A stretch of 64,000 bases of DNA from JAHEJA01 sp965656445 (GCA_965656445.1 CBFHKO010000001.1:1-64000), one strand, 5' to 3'; counted from the first letter of the stretch, positions 1 to 8,936 are shown. The notes: generated from the sequence alone by a model not told the origin. Numbers and translations: made by a program.

Positions 1-16
1 CATAATCAAATCATAG

Positions 17-547
17 GTGTACCAGAGCCTCCATGCTTCATACAGCTCTAGTGTTCCAAATTATCTGACGACCGACACATTTATTGACGGTGAGGCTGCA
101 GCTGAACTACAAAAGGAAAAGGATAAACGCAAACTTGCTGCACAAAAGACCAGTGCACTTGGGCTGGCAAAAAGCTGTCATCAAGACAAACTGGATAAAA
201 TAGAACGGCTGGAAAAAGTGTATGGGCAAGTACGTAAAAATTCAAACGACAAACTTATCAACGAACTGACACAAAAAGCATGTATGAGGATGCACGAGGA
301 TAATCCCTTTGATGCCATTTTACACCCAGTGTGCAGAGCAACCTTTATTCAAGGCGTACATCCTGATTTGGACATCACAAATGATTTAAAGGTAGCCAAC
401 ATGCTTGGCGTCATTACGGCTAACAGTGAAGCTGAAATAGCTAGGATAGATGATGAATTGGACGCCCTTTACAGAAATGGACAGCAATCAGACCAAGGAA
501 AGACCATATCAGAAATACTAGGTGATCTACAAAAACCATGCGAGTAA
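17..547 (+). CDS. hypothetical protein, possible island gene
   Basis: I do not recognise this 176-residue protein. It reads from a GTG directly after an in-frame TAG, and no ATG occurs until after residue 90, so the start is uncertain. It is hydrophilic, with a Lys/Glu-rich, probably helical or coiled-coil stretch at about residues 28-80 and no membrane segment or catalytic motif. It lies on the side of the tRNA-Arg gene where integrated elements normally sit, and its base composition is more AT-rich than the suf genes across the tRNA. It is probably a gene or remnant of an island continuing left of the window. It may not be expressed. Confidence 0.4.
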   Translation: MYQSLHASYSSSVPNYLTTDTFIDGEAAAELQKEKDKRKLAAQKTSALGLAKSCHQDKLDKIERLEKVYGQVRKNSNDKLINELTQKACMRMHEDNPFDAILHPVCRATFIQGVHPDLDITNDLKVANMLGVITANSEAEIARIDDELDALYRNGQQSDQGKTISEILGDLQKPCE

Positions 548-944
548 CCTTTGATTGATAAGGGAATGCCTTGGATGGATGTTTGTACGGCAAGCCAAGT
601 GTCAGAGTGGGCATCTTCTGCACCAAGTTCTTCTCTTGCGTATTTACGGTAACGGGTCAGTAGCCATTCATTGTAATTGCCTTTGGCATACAGATGAAGC
701 AGTTTTTCCATGACGATCAAGCATTTGAGAAAGCTTGTGAGATGGGATTAACATTATCAAGACTGCACACCACTACAAGATGGCAAAATATGGGGTCTCG
801 ATTCGGGATTACTGCAGTTAGCTTAGCTGAACACAGTTTAACGATGTTCCAATATACAGAATTTGGTACGCCATTGTTGGTGCTTTTGGTACGTGATGGG
901 TTTGACTTAACAGCTTAAAAGCACCGCAAAAACCCTTATTTTTA
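548..944. other. AT-rich stretch between hypothetical gene and tRNA-Arg
   Basis: These about 400 bases hold no gene I can identify. Two small open frames compete: a minus-strand frame at 469-720 (83 codons, overlapping the end of the upstream gene) whose first 45 residues are charged and protein-like, and a plus-strand frame at 694-918 (74 codons). Neither has a convincing ribosome binding site or a recognisable family. The position next to the tRNA 3' end is where an integrase gene would be expected, but no tyrosine recombinase motif was seen. It is best read as degraded island sequence. Confidence 0.35.
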
Positions 945-1021
945 TGGCGCACCCATGAGGATTCGAACCTCAGACCTCTGCCTTCGGAGGGCAGCGCTCT
1001 ATCCAGCTGAGCTATGGGTGC
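945..1021 (-). tRNA. tRNA-Arg (anticodon CCG)
   Basis: Read on the minus strand this 77-base sequence folds as a full cloverleaf. The acceptor stem is GCACCCA/TGGGTGC, the anticodon stem is CTGCC/GGCAG around loop CTCCGAA (anticodon CCG), and the T-arm loop is GGTTCGAATCC. The discriminator base is G and the terminal CCA is encoded. It would read CGG arginine codons. The 3' end faces the AT-rich stretch at 1-944, consistent with use as an integration site. Confidence 0.95.
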
Positions 1022-1030
1022 CTGATGCTG

Positions 1031-1059
1031 TCTATAACTTTTGCAGGCCAGTCTCGCAA
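1031..1059 (-). promoter_or_regulatory. putative sigma-70 promoter of tRNA-Arg
   Basis: On the minus strand a -35-like TTGCGA (1059-1054) and a -10-like TATAGA (1036-1031) are separated by 17 bases, about 10 bases ahead of the mature tRNA 5' end. Each box matches four of six consensus bases. It lies between the sufS stop and the tRNA. Confidence 0.45.
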
Positions 1060-1077
1060 TGGCAAAATGTTATTGTT

Positions 1078-2304
1078 TTAACACAAGAGATCATGCGCGA
1101 GGTTTAAACCATCAACCAAGGCATCCACTTCGTCTTTGGTGTTATAAAACGCGAATGACGCACGACAGGATGCCGTAATCCCCAGATGATCCATCAGTGG
1201 ACCAGCACAGTGTTGACCGGCGCGCACAGCGATGCCTTTTTTATCAAGGATCGTCGAAATGTCATGCGCATGCGCCGCCCCCTCAAGGGTAAAGCTAAAG
1301 ATCGCGCCTTTGTTAAAGGACGTGCCTTGTACGTTAAGCCAATTCAACCCAGCCAATTTCTCGCGCGCATAGCTGGTGAGCATATCTTCGTGAGCGGCGA
1401 TATTGTCCATGCCGATTGACATCATATAGTCCAAGGCAACGCCCAAACCGATGGTTTGCACAATGCCCGGCGTTCCCGCCTCAAACATCATAGGGGCATC
1501 ATTATAAAGAACGTGATCCTTGTGCACTTCGCGGATCATATCACCGCCACCAATAAAGGGACGCATTTCTGCCATCCGCGCGTGGCTCATGAATATCGCA
1601 CCAGACCCTGACGGACCACAGAGCTTGTGACCCGTGATTGCGTAGAAATCACACCCCAATTCATCGACATTCACAGGCATATGAACAGCCCCCTGCGATC
1701 CATCGACCAGAACAGGGACGCCTTTGGCCTTGGCGCCTGTGACGATTGATTTAACGTCAACTTTGGTGCCCAAAACATTAGACATTTGCGTCACAGCGAT
1801 CAGCTTAGTGTTTGGCGTGATTGCATCCAAGACGGCTTGAGGGTCCAAATCACCATTGGCGTCAATATCCACCCATTTCAGCACCACACCACAGCGTTCG
1901 CGCAAGAAATGCCAAGGAACGATATTGGCGTGATGTTCCATGACGCTGAGGATAATTTCGTCCCCCGGCTGCATGACATTCATGGCCCACCCATAGGCGA
2001 CCGTGTTGATCCCCTCAGTCGTGCCAGAGTTCAAAACGATTTGATTTTCATCCGCAACGCCCAAGAATTTCGCAATAACCCCACGCACGGATTCGTATTT
2101 TTCTGTTGCCAGATTGCTGAGGTAATGCAAACCGCGATGCACGTTTGCATATTCCTCAGCGTATGCCTTGGTAATCGCATCAATCACGACCTGAGGCTTT
2201 TGAGAAGACGCCCCATTATCCAAGTAAACCAACGGCTTACCATTCACTTCGCGGGATAAAATTGGGAAATCTTTGCGGATCTCTTGGACGTCAAACTTCG
2301 GCAT
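1078..2304 (-). CDS. sufS: SufS cysteine desulfurase
   Basis: PLP-dependent group II cysteine desulfurase that removes sulfur from L-cysteine and passes it as a persulfide to the SufBCD scaffold. The 408-residue length is normal. The PLP lysine is K227 in TGHKLCGPSG and the persulfide cysteine is C366 in RAGQHCAGP; the His-rich motif at about 124-126 (EHHAN) is present. It is the last gene of the minus-strand suf operon, starting one base after the Yip1-like gene ends. No sufE, sufA or sufT follows; the operon runs straight into tRNA-Arg and foreign-looking DNA. The only other desulfurase in the cluster is the IscS-type gene at 7296. Confidence 0.97.
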   Translation of the reverse strand: MPKFDVQEIRKDFPILSREVNGKPLVYLDNGASSQKPQVVIDAITKAYAEEYANVHRGLHYLSNLATEKYESVRGVIAKFLGVADENQIVLNSGTTEGINTVAYGWAMNVMQPGDEIILSVMEHHANIVPWHFLRERCGVVLKWVDIDANGDLDPQAVLDAITPNTKLIAVTQMSNVLGTKVDVKSIVTGAKAKGVPVLVDGSQGAVHMPVNVDELGCDFYAITGHKLCGPSGSGAIFMSHARMAEMRPFIGGGDMIREVHKDHVLYNDAPMMFEAGTPGIVQTIGLGVALDYMMSIGMDNIAAHEDMLTSYAREKLAGLNWLNVQGTSFNKGAIFSFTLEGAAHAHDISTILDKKGIAVRAGQHCAGPLMDHLGITASCRASFAFYNTKDEVDALVDGLNLAHDLLC

Positions 2305-2305
2305 A

Positions 2306-2872
2306 TCAGCCTCCTATCAACACAGGCGATAAAATACCGGCGAGTGCTGCGATTGATGCGATAAATCCAGCAAGGGATACAACAGCAGACTTGAACCAAT
2401 TTTCAAAGCCATAGGCTTCGGCAACGAAGGCCACGAAAATAAAGATGCCGTACCAAAACATGACGAATTGCATCAGCATCGCAGCAGGTGCGATTAAGAT
2501 CAGCAAGGCATAGGTCACAACCTGTATGCCCACTTGAAGAACCTGAAACCATGCCATGATCAACATCATGTGCAATACCGTTCCCGTTCCACCGACCAAT
2601 TGCCCAACAAAGTTGATCCCCAAAGAGACGATAACGCCTGAGGCTAAGAAAAAGCTCACCAACAAAAGCGGCGCTTGGAAGACTGCGGCAAAGGGGAAAT
2701 CTTCGGGCACTTGCCCGCCATCAAAGGAAAAGAACAAAATCGTGCTCAGACAGGAGGACGCTATAAAGGCGGATAATACGATGTCCCACCCCAAATTCCT
2801 GTCTATCAAGTCGCGCGCTGCATCACGAGGCTGCGTAAATGAGCGTAGTGCAATTTCCATCCAACTTCCCAT
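2306..2872 (-). CDS. Yip1-family membrane protein in suf operon
   Basis: Integral membrane protein of 188 residues with about five hydrophobic segments, resembling the bacterial Yip1 family; its biochemical role is unknown. I chose the ATG at 2872 because it overlaps the stop of the upstream gene as TAATG, suggesting translational coupling; the longer frame to 2938 adds a Cys/Arg-rich stretch that does not look like an N-terminus. It sits between the other Yip1-like gene and sufS. Co-transcription with the Fe-S machinery suggests a membrane-linked accessory role, but that is inference. Confidence 0.8.
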   Translation of the reverse strand: MGSWMEIALRSFTQPRDAARDLIDRNLGWDIVLSAFIASSCLSTILFFSFDGGQVPEDFPFAAVFQAPLLLVSFFLASGVIVSLGINFVGQLVGGTGTVLHMMLIMAWFQVLQVGIQVVTYALLILIAPAAMLMQFVMFWYGIFIFVAFVAEAYGFENWFKSAVVSLAGFIASIAALAGILSPVLIGG

Positions 2873-3357
2873 TAGCGGGCCCCTTTTCGAACGGCTTTTA
2901 CGGCAGCAAAGACAAATGTAACGAAGGCTGCAAACCACAGAAAACCAACAATTTGCTTTGCGCTTCCCTCACCAATAAATCCAGCGACTAATCCATAGAG
3001 CAACATCAAAGGAGATGCTGCAAAAAACGACCAAAACACACCTGATCGCATGGCTTGTGCGGAGGCCTTGGTTCCCAATGCCTTCAACGCAAAGGTCAAT
3101 AGCAAGGCAAGCACATAAAAGATCAGCGGCATGATAAACAACCACCCCATCAGGGAAGCTGCCAACAACATGTTCATCTCTTCGCCATCAATATGCGCTT
3201 GTCGCGCGACCACAGGCCATTGCGAAACAAAGGCCAAGGCGCAGCCGCCCATCAAATAGGCAAGCGATCGGGCTTCTGGTGCGTCAGAGACAGCAACACC
3301 ACCCAAAACCAAATTCGGGTGGCGGTAACTGCGCATGATATTTCGAACAATCGACAT
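2872..3357 (-). CDS. Yip1-like membrane protein in suf operon
   Basis: Membrane protein of 161 residues with about four hydrophobic helices after a short N-terminal cytoplasmic part (MSIVRNIMRSYRHPN). It is a distant Yip1-type protein and probably pairs with the next gene, with which it shares a TAATG overlap. It starts three bases after sufD ends. The same pair between sufD and sufS is, from memory, common in Rhodobacteraceae. The function is unknown. Confidence 0.75.
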   Translation of the reverse strand: MSIVRNIMRSYRHPNLVLGGVAVSDAPEARSLAYLMGGCALAFVSQWPVVARQAHIDGEEMNMLLAASLMGWLFIMPLIFYVLALLLTFALKALGTKASAQAMRSGVFWSFFAASPLMLLYGLVAGFIGEGSAKQIVGFLWFAAFVTFVFAAVKAVRKGAR

Positions 3358-3360
3358 GAA

Positions 3361-4647
3361 TTAGCGACTGCGACGCGATAACCAAGCTGACATGCGATCG
3401 TTGATCAATTCGCCCAAGGCCTCATCTTCGATTTCTTGCACGGCTTCGGCAAGAAAGGCCAAGGTGAGCAAATTTGTCGCCTCTGCCGTTGGAACACCGC
3501 GTGATTTCAAATAAAACAGTGCCTCTTCGTCGATGCAGCCAGATGTTGATCCATGCGAACAGGCCACATCATCTGCATAGATTTCCAACTCAGGTTTGGC
3601 AAGGAATTGGCTATCCTCATCCAAGAGCAAAGATTGGCTAATCTGATATCCATCGGTCTTTTGAGCGTCAGGTTTTACAAGGATTTTCCCCTGGAACACA
3701 CCAGTTGCCCCATTGCGAAGCACTTTCTTGAACACTTGACGGCTTTCGCAGCCGACCGCATCATGGGTGATAAAGACCGTGTCATCATGATGGAAATCTC
3801 CATCCCCGACACAGGCACCGGCAACATGGGCAATCGCATCATCACCCGTAAGCTCAAGGATACATTCATTGCGGGTCAAAACGCCGTTTACGGTTAGGGT
3901 AAAGGATTTGAACACGCTCTCAGTGCCGAGACGCGCAAAGATATGCGTCACTGCGCGGCGTTCATGATCCCGCCCTTGCGCGCGGACGTGATGAAATTCA
4001 CCGCGATCTGCAACCGCGACTTCCATCACTTTGTTAAACCGAGACGCCGCTGGACCATTTTCCAAAATGGTGAGCTTCGCCCCCTCTTCGACCTTGACAA
4101 CATGGTGTAACATCGCATCAGAACTCTCTGATTTATGGACATAAACCAGATTAATCGGACGCGACACAACGCCAGTTGCGCGGATCAAAATACCATCTTG
4201 TGCAAAGGCTGTATTGAGTGAGGCCAAGGGTCGTGCAACAGGTGTTTGTCCGTTGTTTTCCAAAACGCCGTAGACGTCCTTGGCCCAGTGAATATCAGAA
4301 CTGGCCGAAGTTTGCAGGCGTTCGATTTCCAACCCTTCGCCCGTCAAATCATCAGATTGATCCGCATCAAAGACACCATCCACAAACACGACGCGCAAGG
4401 CCTCTATATCAGCAAATAGCGGCGCTTCGTCTGATCCGTCAAAGACGGCGGCTGTTGGGGCCTCGGCGATTGTTAAGGTTTCAGGACGTGTATATTTCCA
4501 ATATTCATCCCGACGATGTGGTAGTCCCATCGCCTGAACCCGTGCCAAAGCCTCAGCACGCGCAGGACCAGACCACCCGCCCTCTGGCAGGGAAAGCCCC
4601 GCCAAACGCGCATCAGTTTCGTCTTGTTTCACTTTGGCAAGTGCCAT
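3361..4647 (-). CDS. sufD: SufD, Fe-S assembly scaffold subunit
   Basis: Subunit of the cytoplasmic SufBC2D complex on which Fe-S clusters are built; SufD pairs with SufB and is linked to iron entry. The 428-residue protein carries the C-terminal beta-helix core with the conserved DDVACSHGSTSG motif near residue 360, containing the histidine and cysteine important at the SufB-SufD interface. The start overlaps the sufC stop by one base (TAATG). Confidence 0.96.
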   Translation of the reverse strand: MALAKVKQDETDARLAGLSLPEGGWSGPARAEALARVQAMGLPHRRDEYWKYTRPETLTIAEAPTAAVFDGSDEAPLFADIEALRVVFVDGVFDADQSDDLTGEGLEIERLQTSASSDIHWAKDVYGVLENNGQTPVARPLASLNTAFAQDGILIRATGVVSRPINLVYVHKSESSDAMLHHVVKVEEGAKLTILENGPAASRFNKVMEVAVADRGEFHHVRAQGRDHERRAVTHIFARLGTESVFKSFTLTVNGVLTRNECILELTGDDAIAHVAGACVGDGDFHHDDTVFITHDAVGCESRQVFKKVLRNGATGVFQGKILVKPDAQKTDGYQISQSLLLDEDSQFLAKPELEIYADDVACSHGSTSGCIDEEALFYLKSRGVPTAEATNLLTLAFLAEAVQEIEDEALGELINDRMSAWLSRRSR

Positions 4648-5402
4648 TATGCAACCTCCGCCAAAATATCCGCATAGCCGTTCTTTTCGACTTCAAGAGC
4701 CAGCTCAGGACCACCCGTTTTCACAATACGTCCATTGGCCATGATGTGAACAACGTCAGGTTTGATATGATCCAAAAGACGTTGATAGTGCGTGATCACA
4801 AGGAACCCACGCCCCTCATTGCGAAGCGCGTTCACACCTTCGGCGACCAATTTCATCGCATCAACGTCCAAACCTGAATCCGTTTCATCCAAGATGCACA
4901 TCTTTGGCTCAAGCATCGCCATTTGCAAAATTTCGTTACGCTTTTTCTCACCGCCAGAAAAGCCGACGTTCACAGGACGTTTCAGCATGTCTGCGTCAAT
5001 CTTTAATGTTTTTGCACGTTCGCGCACGACTTTGAGGAATTCTGCGGCGCTCATTTCCTCTTCTCCGCGCGCTTTGCGCTGTGCATTCACAGCTGTGCGC
5101 AAAAAGGTCATGTTGCCGACGCCTGGGATTTCAACAGGATATTGAAACGCAAGGAAAAGTCCCGCCGCAGCGCGCTCTTCTGGTTCCATATCAAGCAGCT
5201 CTTCTCCACTCAAGCTCGCTTCGCCGTCGGTAACCTCATAGCCATCCTTGCCAGATAGCACGTAAGACAAGGTCGATTTACCAGACCCGTTTGGCCCCAT
5301 AATCGCATGGACTTTGCCAGCCTCGACAGTCAAATCAACGCCCTTAAGGATTTGCTTGTCTTCATCTTCAAGTTTGACGTGAAGGTTTTTAATTTCTAAC
5401 AT
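4647..5402 (-). CDS. sufC: SufC ATPase
   Basis: ABC-type ATPase of the SufBC2D scaffold that drives the conformational change of SufB/SufD. The 251-residue protein has Walker A GPNGSGKST (about 36-44), the signature region FSGGEKKR and Walker B CILDETDSGLD. It has no membrane domain, as expected for SufC. It lies between the YbjQ-like gene (43 bases upstream) and sufD (overlapping). Confidence 0.97.
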   Translation of the reverse strand: MLEIKNLHVKLEDEDKQILKGVDLTVEAGKVHAIMGPNGSGKSTLSYVLSGKDGYEVTDGEASLSGEELLDMEPEERAAAGLFLAFQYPVEIPGVGNMTFLRTAVNAQRKARGEEEMSAAEFLKVVRERAKTLKIDADMLKRPVNVGFSGGEKKRNEILQMAMLEPKMCILDETDSGLDVDAMKLVAEGVNALRNEGRGFLVITHYQRLLDHIKPDVVHIMANGRIVKTGGPELALEVEKNGYADILAEVA

Positions 5403-5445
5403 TCTTATATTCCTATTCCCTTGCCCTTATCAGTAGGCGTATCTT

Positions 5446-5757
5446 TTAGATGACAACCGCGGTTCCGCTCACGGACACCATCAACATGCTGTCTCCGACA
5501 ACTTCATAATCGAGATCGACGCCGACGACGGCATTGGCTCCAACGCGGCGCGCTTCTTCTTCGATTTCGGCCATGGCAGTGGCGCGTGCATCGGCGAGTT
5601 TGCTTTCATAAGCGCCCGAGCGACCGCCGACGATATCAGTGATGCTTGCAAAAATATCGCGCACGAAATTCGCACCCATAATCGCTTCGCCAACGACGAC
5701 GCCTTTGTACTCCTTGATCGGTTGGCCCTCGATGTTGGGGGTTGTTGTGATAATCAT
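5446..5757 (-). CDS. YbjQ-family (UPF0145) protein
   Basis: Small 103-residue protein of the YbjQ/UPF0145 family, described as possibly metal-binding; members form pentamers and their function is unsettled. The family hallmarks GVVVGEAIMGANFVRD and GANAVVGVDLDYE are clear. Its ATG overlaps the sufB stop by four bases (ATGA). It sits between sufB and sufC, breaking the usual sufBC order. A role in metal handling during cluster assembly is tempting but unproven. Confidence 0.9.
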   Translation of the reverse strand: MIITTTPNIEGQPIKEYKGVVVGEAIMGANFVRDIFASITDIVGGRSGAYESKLADARATAMAEIEEEARRVGANAVVGVDLDYEVVGDSMLMVSVSGTAVVI

Positions 5758-7277
5758 CCCACAGACCCTTCTAGGCTAATGGCGACCAATTGCTGAGCTT
5801 CCATTGCGAATTCCATTGGCAAAGCCTGAAGGACGTCCTTACAGAACCCATTGACAACCAAGGCAACGGCCTCTTCTTCGTCCATGCCGCGCTGACGGCA
5901 GTAGAACAATTGATCATCGTCCACTTTGGATGTTGTTGCCTCATGTTCAACGCGGGATGAGTTATTTTTCACCTCAATATACGGCACTGTATGCGCTCCG
6001 CATTTATCGCCAATGAGCAAGCTGTCACATTGGGTGTAGTTGCGGCTATCCTTGGCTTTGGGATGCATCGAGACCAAACCACGGTAGGTATTTTGGGCCA
6101 CACCTGCACTAATCCCTTTGGACACGATGCGTGATTTCGTGTTTTTGCCCAAATGGATCATCTTGGTGCCTGTGTCGGCTTGTTGGCGATTGTTGGCAAT
6201 CGCGATGGAATAGAATTCGCCTTGGCTGTCATCACCGCGCAAGATGCAAGATGGGTATTTCCATGTGACGGCAGAGCCTGTTTCCACTTGGGTCCACATG
6301 ACTTTGGAGCGATCGCCACGGCAATCCGCGCGTTTCGTCACAAAGTTATAAATGCCGCCGACGCCGTTTTCATCCCCAGGGTACCAGTTTTGCACCGTTG
6401 AATATTTCACTTCGGCGTCTTCTTCGATGATGATTTCAACGACCGCTGCGTGCAATTGCGCGACATCACGCTGTGGTGCGGTACATCCTTCGAGGTAAGA
6501 TACATAGGAACCCTTGTCCGCAATGATCAATGTGCGCTCAAACTGGCCTGTGTTTTCTGCGTTGATGCGGAAATAGGTGCTGAGCTCCATTGGGCAACGA
6601 ACACCTGGTGGGATGTAAACGAATGACCCGTCTGAGAACACGGCGCTGTTCAAAGTCGCGTAATAATTGTCGCTTGCTGGAACAACTGTGCCAAGGTATT
6701 TTTTGACCAATTCGGGATGTTCCCTGATGGCTTCAGAGATTGAACAAAAGATCACGCCTGCCTTTTTCAATTCGGCCTGAAACGTCGTCCCAACAGAGAC
6801 AGAGTCAAAGACCGCATCAACGGCCACTTTGCGACCCTCGGCTGGCATATCTTCAGCACCTTCAACACCTGCAAGGATCAATTGTTCCTTGAGGGGAATG
6901 CCAAGTTTTTCGTAAGTCGCCAATAGCTTGGGATCAACTTCGTCCAGTGATTTTGGCTTTTCAATCATGGACTTAGGACGCGCATAGTAATACTGATCTT
7001 GGAAATCGATCGTTGGATAATCAACCATCGCCCAAGTCGGCTCTTCCATTTGCTCCCAACGTTCAAAGGCCGCAAGACGCCATTCAGTCATCCATTCTGG
7101 CTCTTCGTTTTTGTCAGAAATCAAACGCACGATATCAGGATTAACACCCTTGGGCGCATATTCCATTTCGATCTCGGTGTTCCATCCATATTTATAGGCA
7201 CCGCCTACTTCACGAACTGCATCCACAGTTTCCTGATCTACGCCTTCTTTGACATCAGTATTGTCAAACGCCGCCAT
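5754..7277 (-). CDS. sufB: SufB, Fe-S assembly scaffold subunit
   Basis: Main scaffold subunit of SufBC2D, which accepts persulfide sulfur and assembles the nascent cluster. The 507-residue length is normal. The C-terminal core contains NYTQCDSLLIGDKCGAHT, including the cysteine matching the catalytic one in E. coli SufB, followed by EHEATTSKV and LFYCRQRGM. It follows the IscS-type desulfurase by 18 bases and is coupled to the YbjQ-like gene. Confidence 0.97.
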   Translation of the reverse strand: MAAFDNTDVKEGVDQETVDAVREVGGAYKYGWNTEIEMEYAPKGVNPDIVRLISDKNEEPEWMTEWRLAAFERWEQMEEPTWAMVDYPTIDFQDQYYYARPKSMIEKPKSLDEVDPKLLATYEKLGIPLKEQLILAGVEGAEDMPAEGRKVAVDAVFDSVSVGTTFQAELKKAGVIFCSISEAIREHPELVKKYLGTVVPASDNYYATLNSAVFSDGSFVYIPPGVRCPMELSTYFRINAENTGQFERTLIIADKGSYVSYLEGCTAPQRDVAQLHAAVVEIIIEEDAEVKYSTVQNWYPGDENGVGGIYNFVTKRADCRGDRSKVMWTQVETGSAVTWKYPSCILRGDDSQGEFYSIAIANNRQQADTGTKMIHLGKNTKSRIVSKGISAGVAQNTYRGLVSMHPKAKDSRNYTQCDSLLIGDKCGAHTVPYIEVKNNSSRVEHEATTSKVDDDQLFYCRQRGMDEEEAVALVVNGFCKDVLQALPMEFAMEAQQLVAISLEGSVG

Positions 7278-7295
7278 TATGGCCTCCTAACTGGT

Positions 7296-8336
7296 TCACC
7301 CTGTGCGGGCTCGAAATCTTTCGTGATGTTTTGACCAAGCATCCACAAAGGCCAAAACCTGTTCTTCTGTCGTTTCTAACCCCAAGCTCACGCGAAGGGC
7401 GCATCCGGCGGACATCTCGTCAAACCCCATGGCACGCAACACGCGACTAGATTTGACCTTGCCGCTTGAACACGCCGATCCTGCAGAGACTGCAAATCCA
7501 GACAAGTCCATTTGCATAACTTGGGTTTCGCCCCGCCACCCTTCAGTGATAAAACATGAGGTGTTGGGAAGGCGATCCGCGTCTTTCCCGACAAAAATAG
7601 TTTTATTTGCAGATTGTGCAATGCCCAATTCTAGAATGTTTCTAAGTTTTTCAACTTTTTCCCATTTGCCTGACGCAAGGTCGCTGGCAGCGGCCTCGGC
7701 TGCGGCGGCAAAACCGGCAATTCCAATGATGTTTTCGGTTCCCGATCTGCGCCCCATTTCTTGGCCACCGCCAAGGATTTGCGCAGGGATTTCCGTTCCA
7801 CGTTTCACAACCAAGGCCCCTATTCCCTTGGGCCCACCCAGTTTATGGGCCGAGACCAAAGCCATTGTTGCGCCAGCCCAATTAAACGCGATGGGGTGTT
7901 TGCCAAAGGCCTGTGTCATATCGCATAGCAAAATGCCTTCAGGCAGTTTTTGAATGATACCCGTTTCCGAATTTGCATATTGAAGCGCCGTTGTTTCAGG
8001 CGAGCTCACAACAACCTGACCCATTTCATCCGCAGGCAGGTTTGTTTGGCACCAACTCGACACCGCCTCATGTTCAATATCACAACACTCAGCTGTTTGA
8101 TGCGCAAGGGCGAGCGCCGCCCCCTCGGTGGCACCAGAGACAAATATAACATCAGCCCCATCCGCGCCCAAAGCGGAGGCGATTGTTCCCCTTGCGCGCT
8201 CTAGCAACCCTTTGGCCGCGCGCCCTTCGGCGTGAACAGATGAGGCGTTTCCGACGATATCCATGGCCGCAATCATCGCATCACGGGCCTCTGAACGTAG
8301 GGGCGTTGTCGCATTGTGATCTAGGTAAACGCGCAT
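7296..8336 (-). CDS. IscS/NifS-type cysteine desulfurase
   Basis: PLP-dependent group I cysteine desulfurase of 346 residues, distinct from the SufS at the other end of the operon. The N-terminus MRVYLDHNATTPL is typical, the PLP lysine lies in SAHKLGGPKG, and the catalytic cysteine loop is SAGSACSSGKVKSS. I chose the ATG at 8336, preceded by AAAGGCGGCACC; the longer frame would overlap iscR. It is shorter than E. coli IscS (about 404), as expected for the compact Rhodobacteraceae form. Two desulfurases in one operon imply either redundancy or different sulfur acceptors. Confidence 0.93.
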   Translation of the reverse strand: MRVYLDHNATTPLRSEARDAMIAAMDIVGNASSVHAEGRAAKGLLERARGTIASALGADGADVIFVSGATEGAALALAHQTAECCDIEHEAVSSWCQTNLPADEMGQVVVSSPETTALQYANSETGIIQKLPEGILLCDMTQAFGKHPIAFNWAGATMALVSAHKLGGPKGIGALVVKRGTEIPAQILGGGQEMGRRSGTENIIGIAGFAAAAEAAASDLASGKWEKVEKLRNILELGIAQSANKTIFVGKDADRLPNTSCFITEGWRGETQVMQMDLSGFAVSAGSACSSGKVKSSRVLRAMGFDEMSAGCALRVSLGLETTEEQVLAFVDAWSKHHERFRARTG

Positions 8337-8365
8337 CAAGGTGCCGCCTTTGAACAAGGAAAGAG

Positions 8366-8827
8366 TTAGTCTTCGTCGACTAAAGAAAAGAGCGATGGCA
8401 CCGCAGGACAAGGGGCCAATTCATTATTTATAACATCCGAGAGCCGCGTTTGATGCAAAAAGACATAAACATGCGAGCTCATGTTTTCCCACAAGCGATT
8501 GGTCAAAGATTGTGCTTTGCTCCCAGACAAGGCACCTGAGGCCCCAGCCCCCTTGTGCATCGCATCTAGTGTTTCGTCGACCGCAGAGAGAATATCGATA
8601 ATGCGAATTTCCAGAGGAGTCTTTGACAGTTTATATCCACCCCCCGGCCCGCGCACCGATTCGACCAAGCCCGTTCTGCGCAGTTTGACAAATAATTGCT
8701 CAAGATAAGCCAAGGAAATATCTTGTCTTTTGGAAATATCCCCAAGAGTCACCAGCTGATCCACCGGTTGAAGGGCAATATCGGTCAAGGCAACCATGGC
8801 ATACCGACCCTTTGTACTCAGTTTCAT
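8366..8827 (-). CDS. iscR: IscR-like Rrf2 regulator
   Basis: Rrf2-family winged-helix regulator of 153 residues heading the suf operon, so probably its autoregulated repressor. The DNA-binding part (MKLSTKGRYAMVALTDIA, then ESVRGPGGGYKL) is well conserved. The region that in E. coli IscR carries C92, C98 and C104 has no cysteine here; the only cysteine is C140 near the C-terminus. I recall a report that R. sphaeroides IscR represents a new type of Fe-S-binding regulator with a single cysteine, and this protein fits that type. The ATG at 8827 was preferred over an upstream GTG because AGGTG lies 6 bases before it. Confidence 0.9.
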   Translation of the reverse strand: MKLSTKGRYAMVALTDIALQPVDQLVTLGDISKRQDISLAYLEQLFVKLRRTGLVESVRGPGGGYKLSKTPLEIRIIDILSAVDETLDAMHKGAGASGALSGSKAQSLTNRLWENMSSHVYVFLHQTRLSDVINNELAPCPAVPSLFSLVDED

Positions 8828-8936
8828 CGCATTCACCTGCTAATCATTGACCTATGCGCCTGCATTGCTTATCTGCAAGTCAACCAAGGGGTCGAATGCA
8901 GCACATAGCTATGCTCTAGTTTTCGTGGCGCTGTCT

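Noticed and set aside
694..918. 74-residue plus-strand protein by the tRNA
   Set aside because: No ribosome binding site or family match, and a competing frame lies on the other strand; kept only as part of the unassigned stretch.
1786..2259. Long plus-strand open frame inside sufS
   Set aside because: It lies wholly antisense to a clearly functional gene and resembles no protein family; shadows of this kind also occur in mfd, olsB, proA, ctaA and cysS.
4218..4877. 219-residue plus-strand frame across the sufD/sufC junction
   Set aside because: It is antisense to two unmistakable suf genes and has the Arg/Pro/His-rich composition of a shadow frame.
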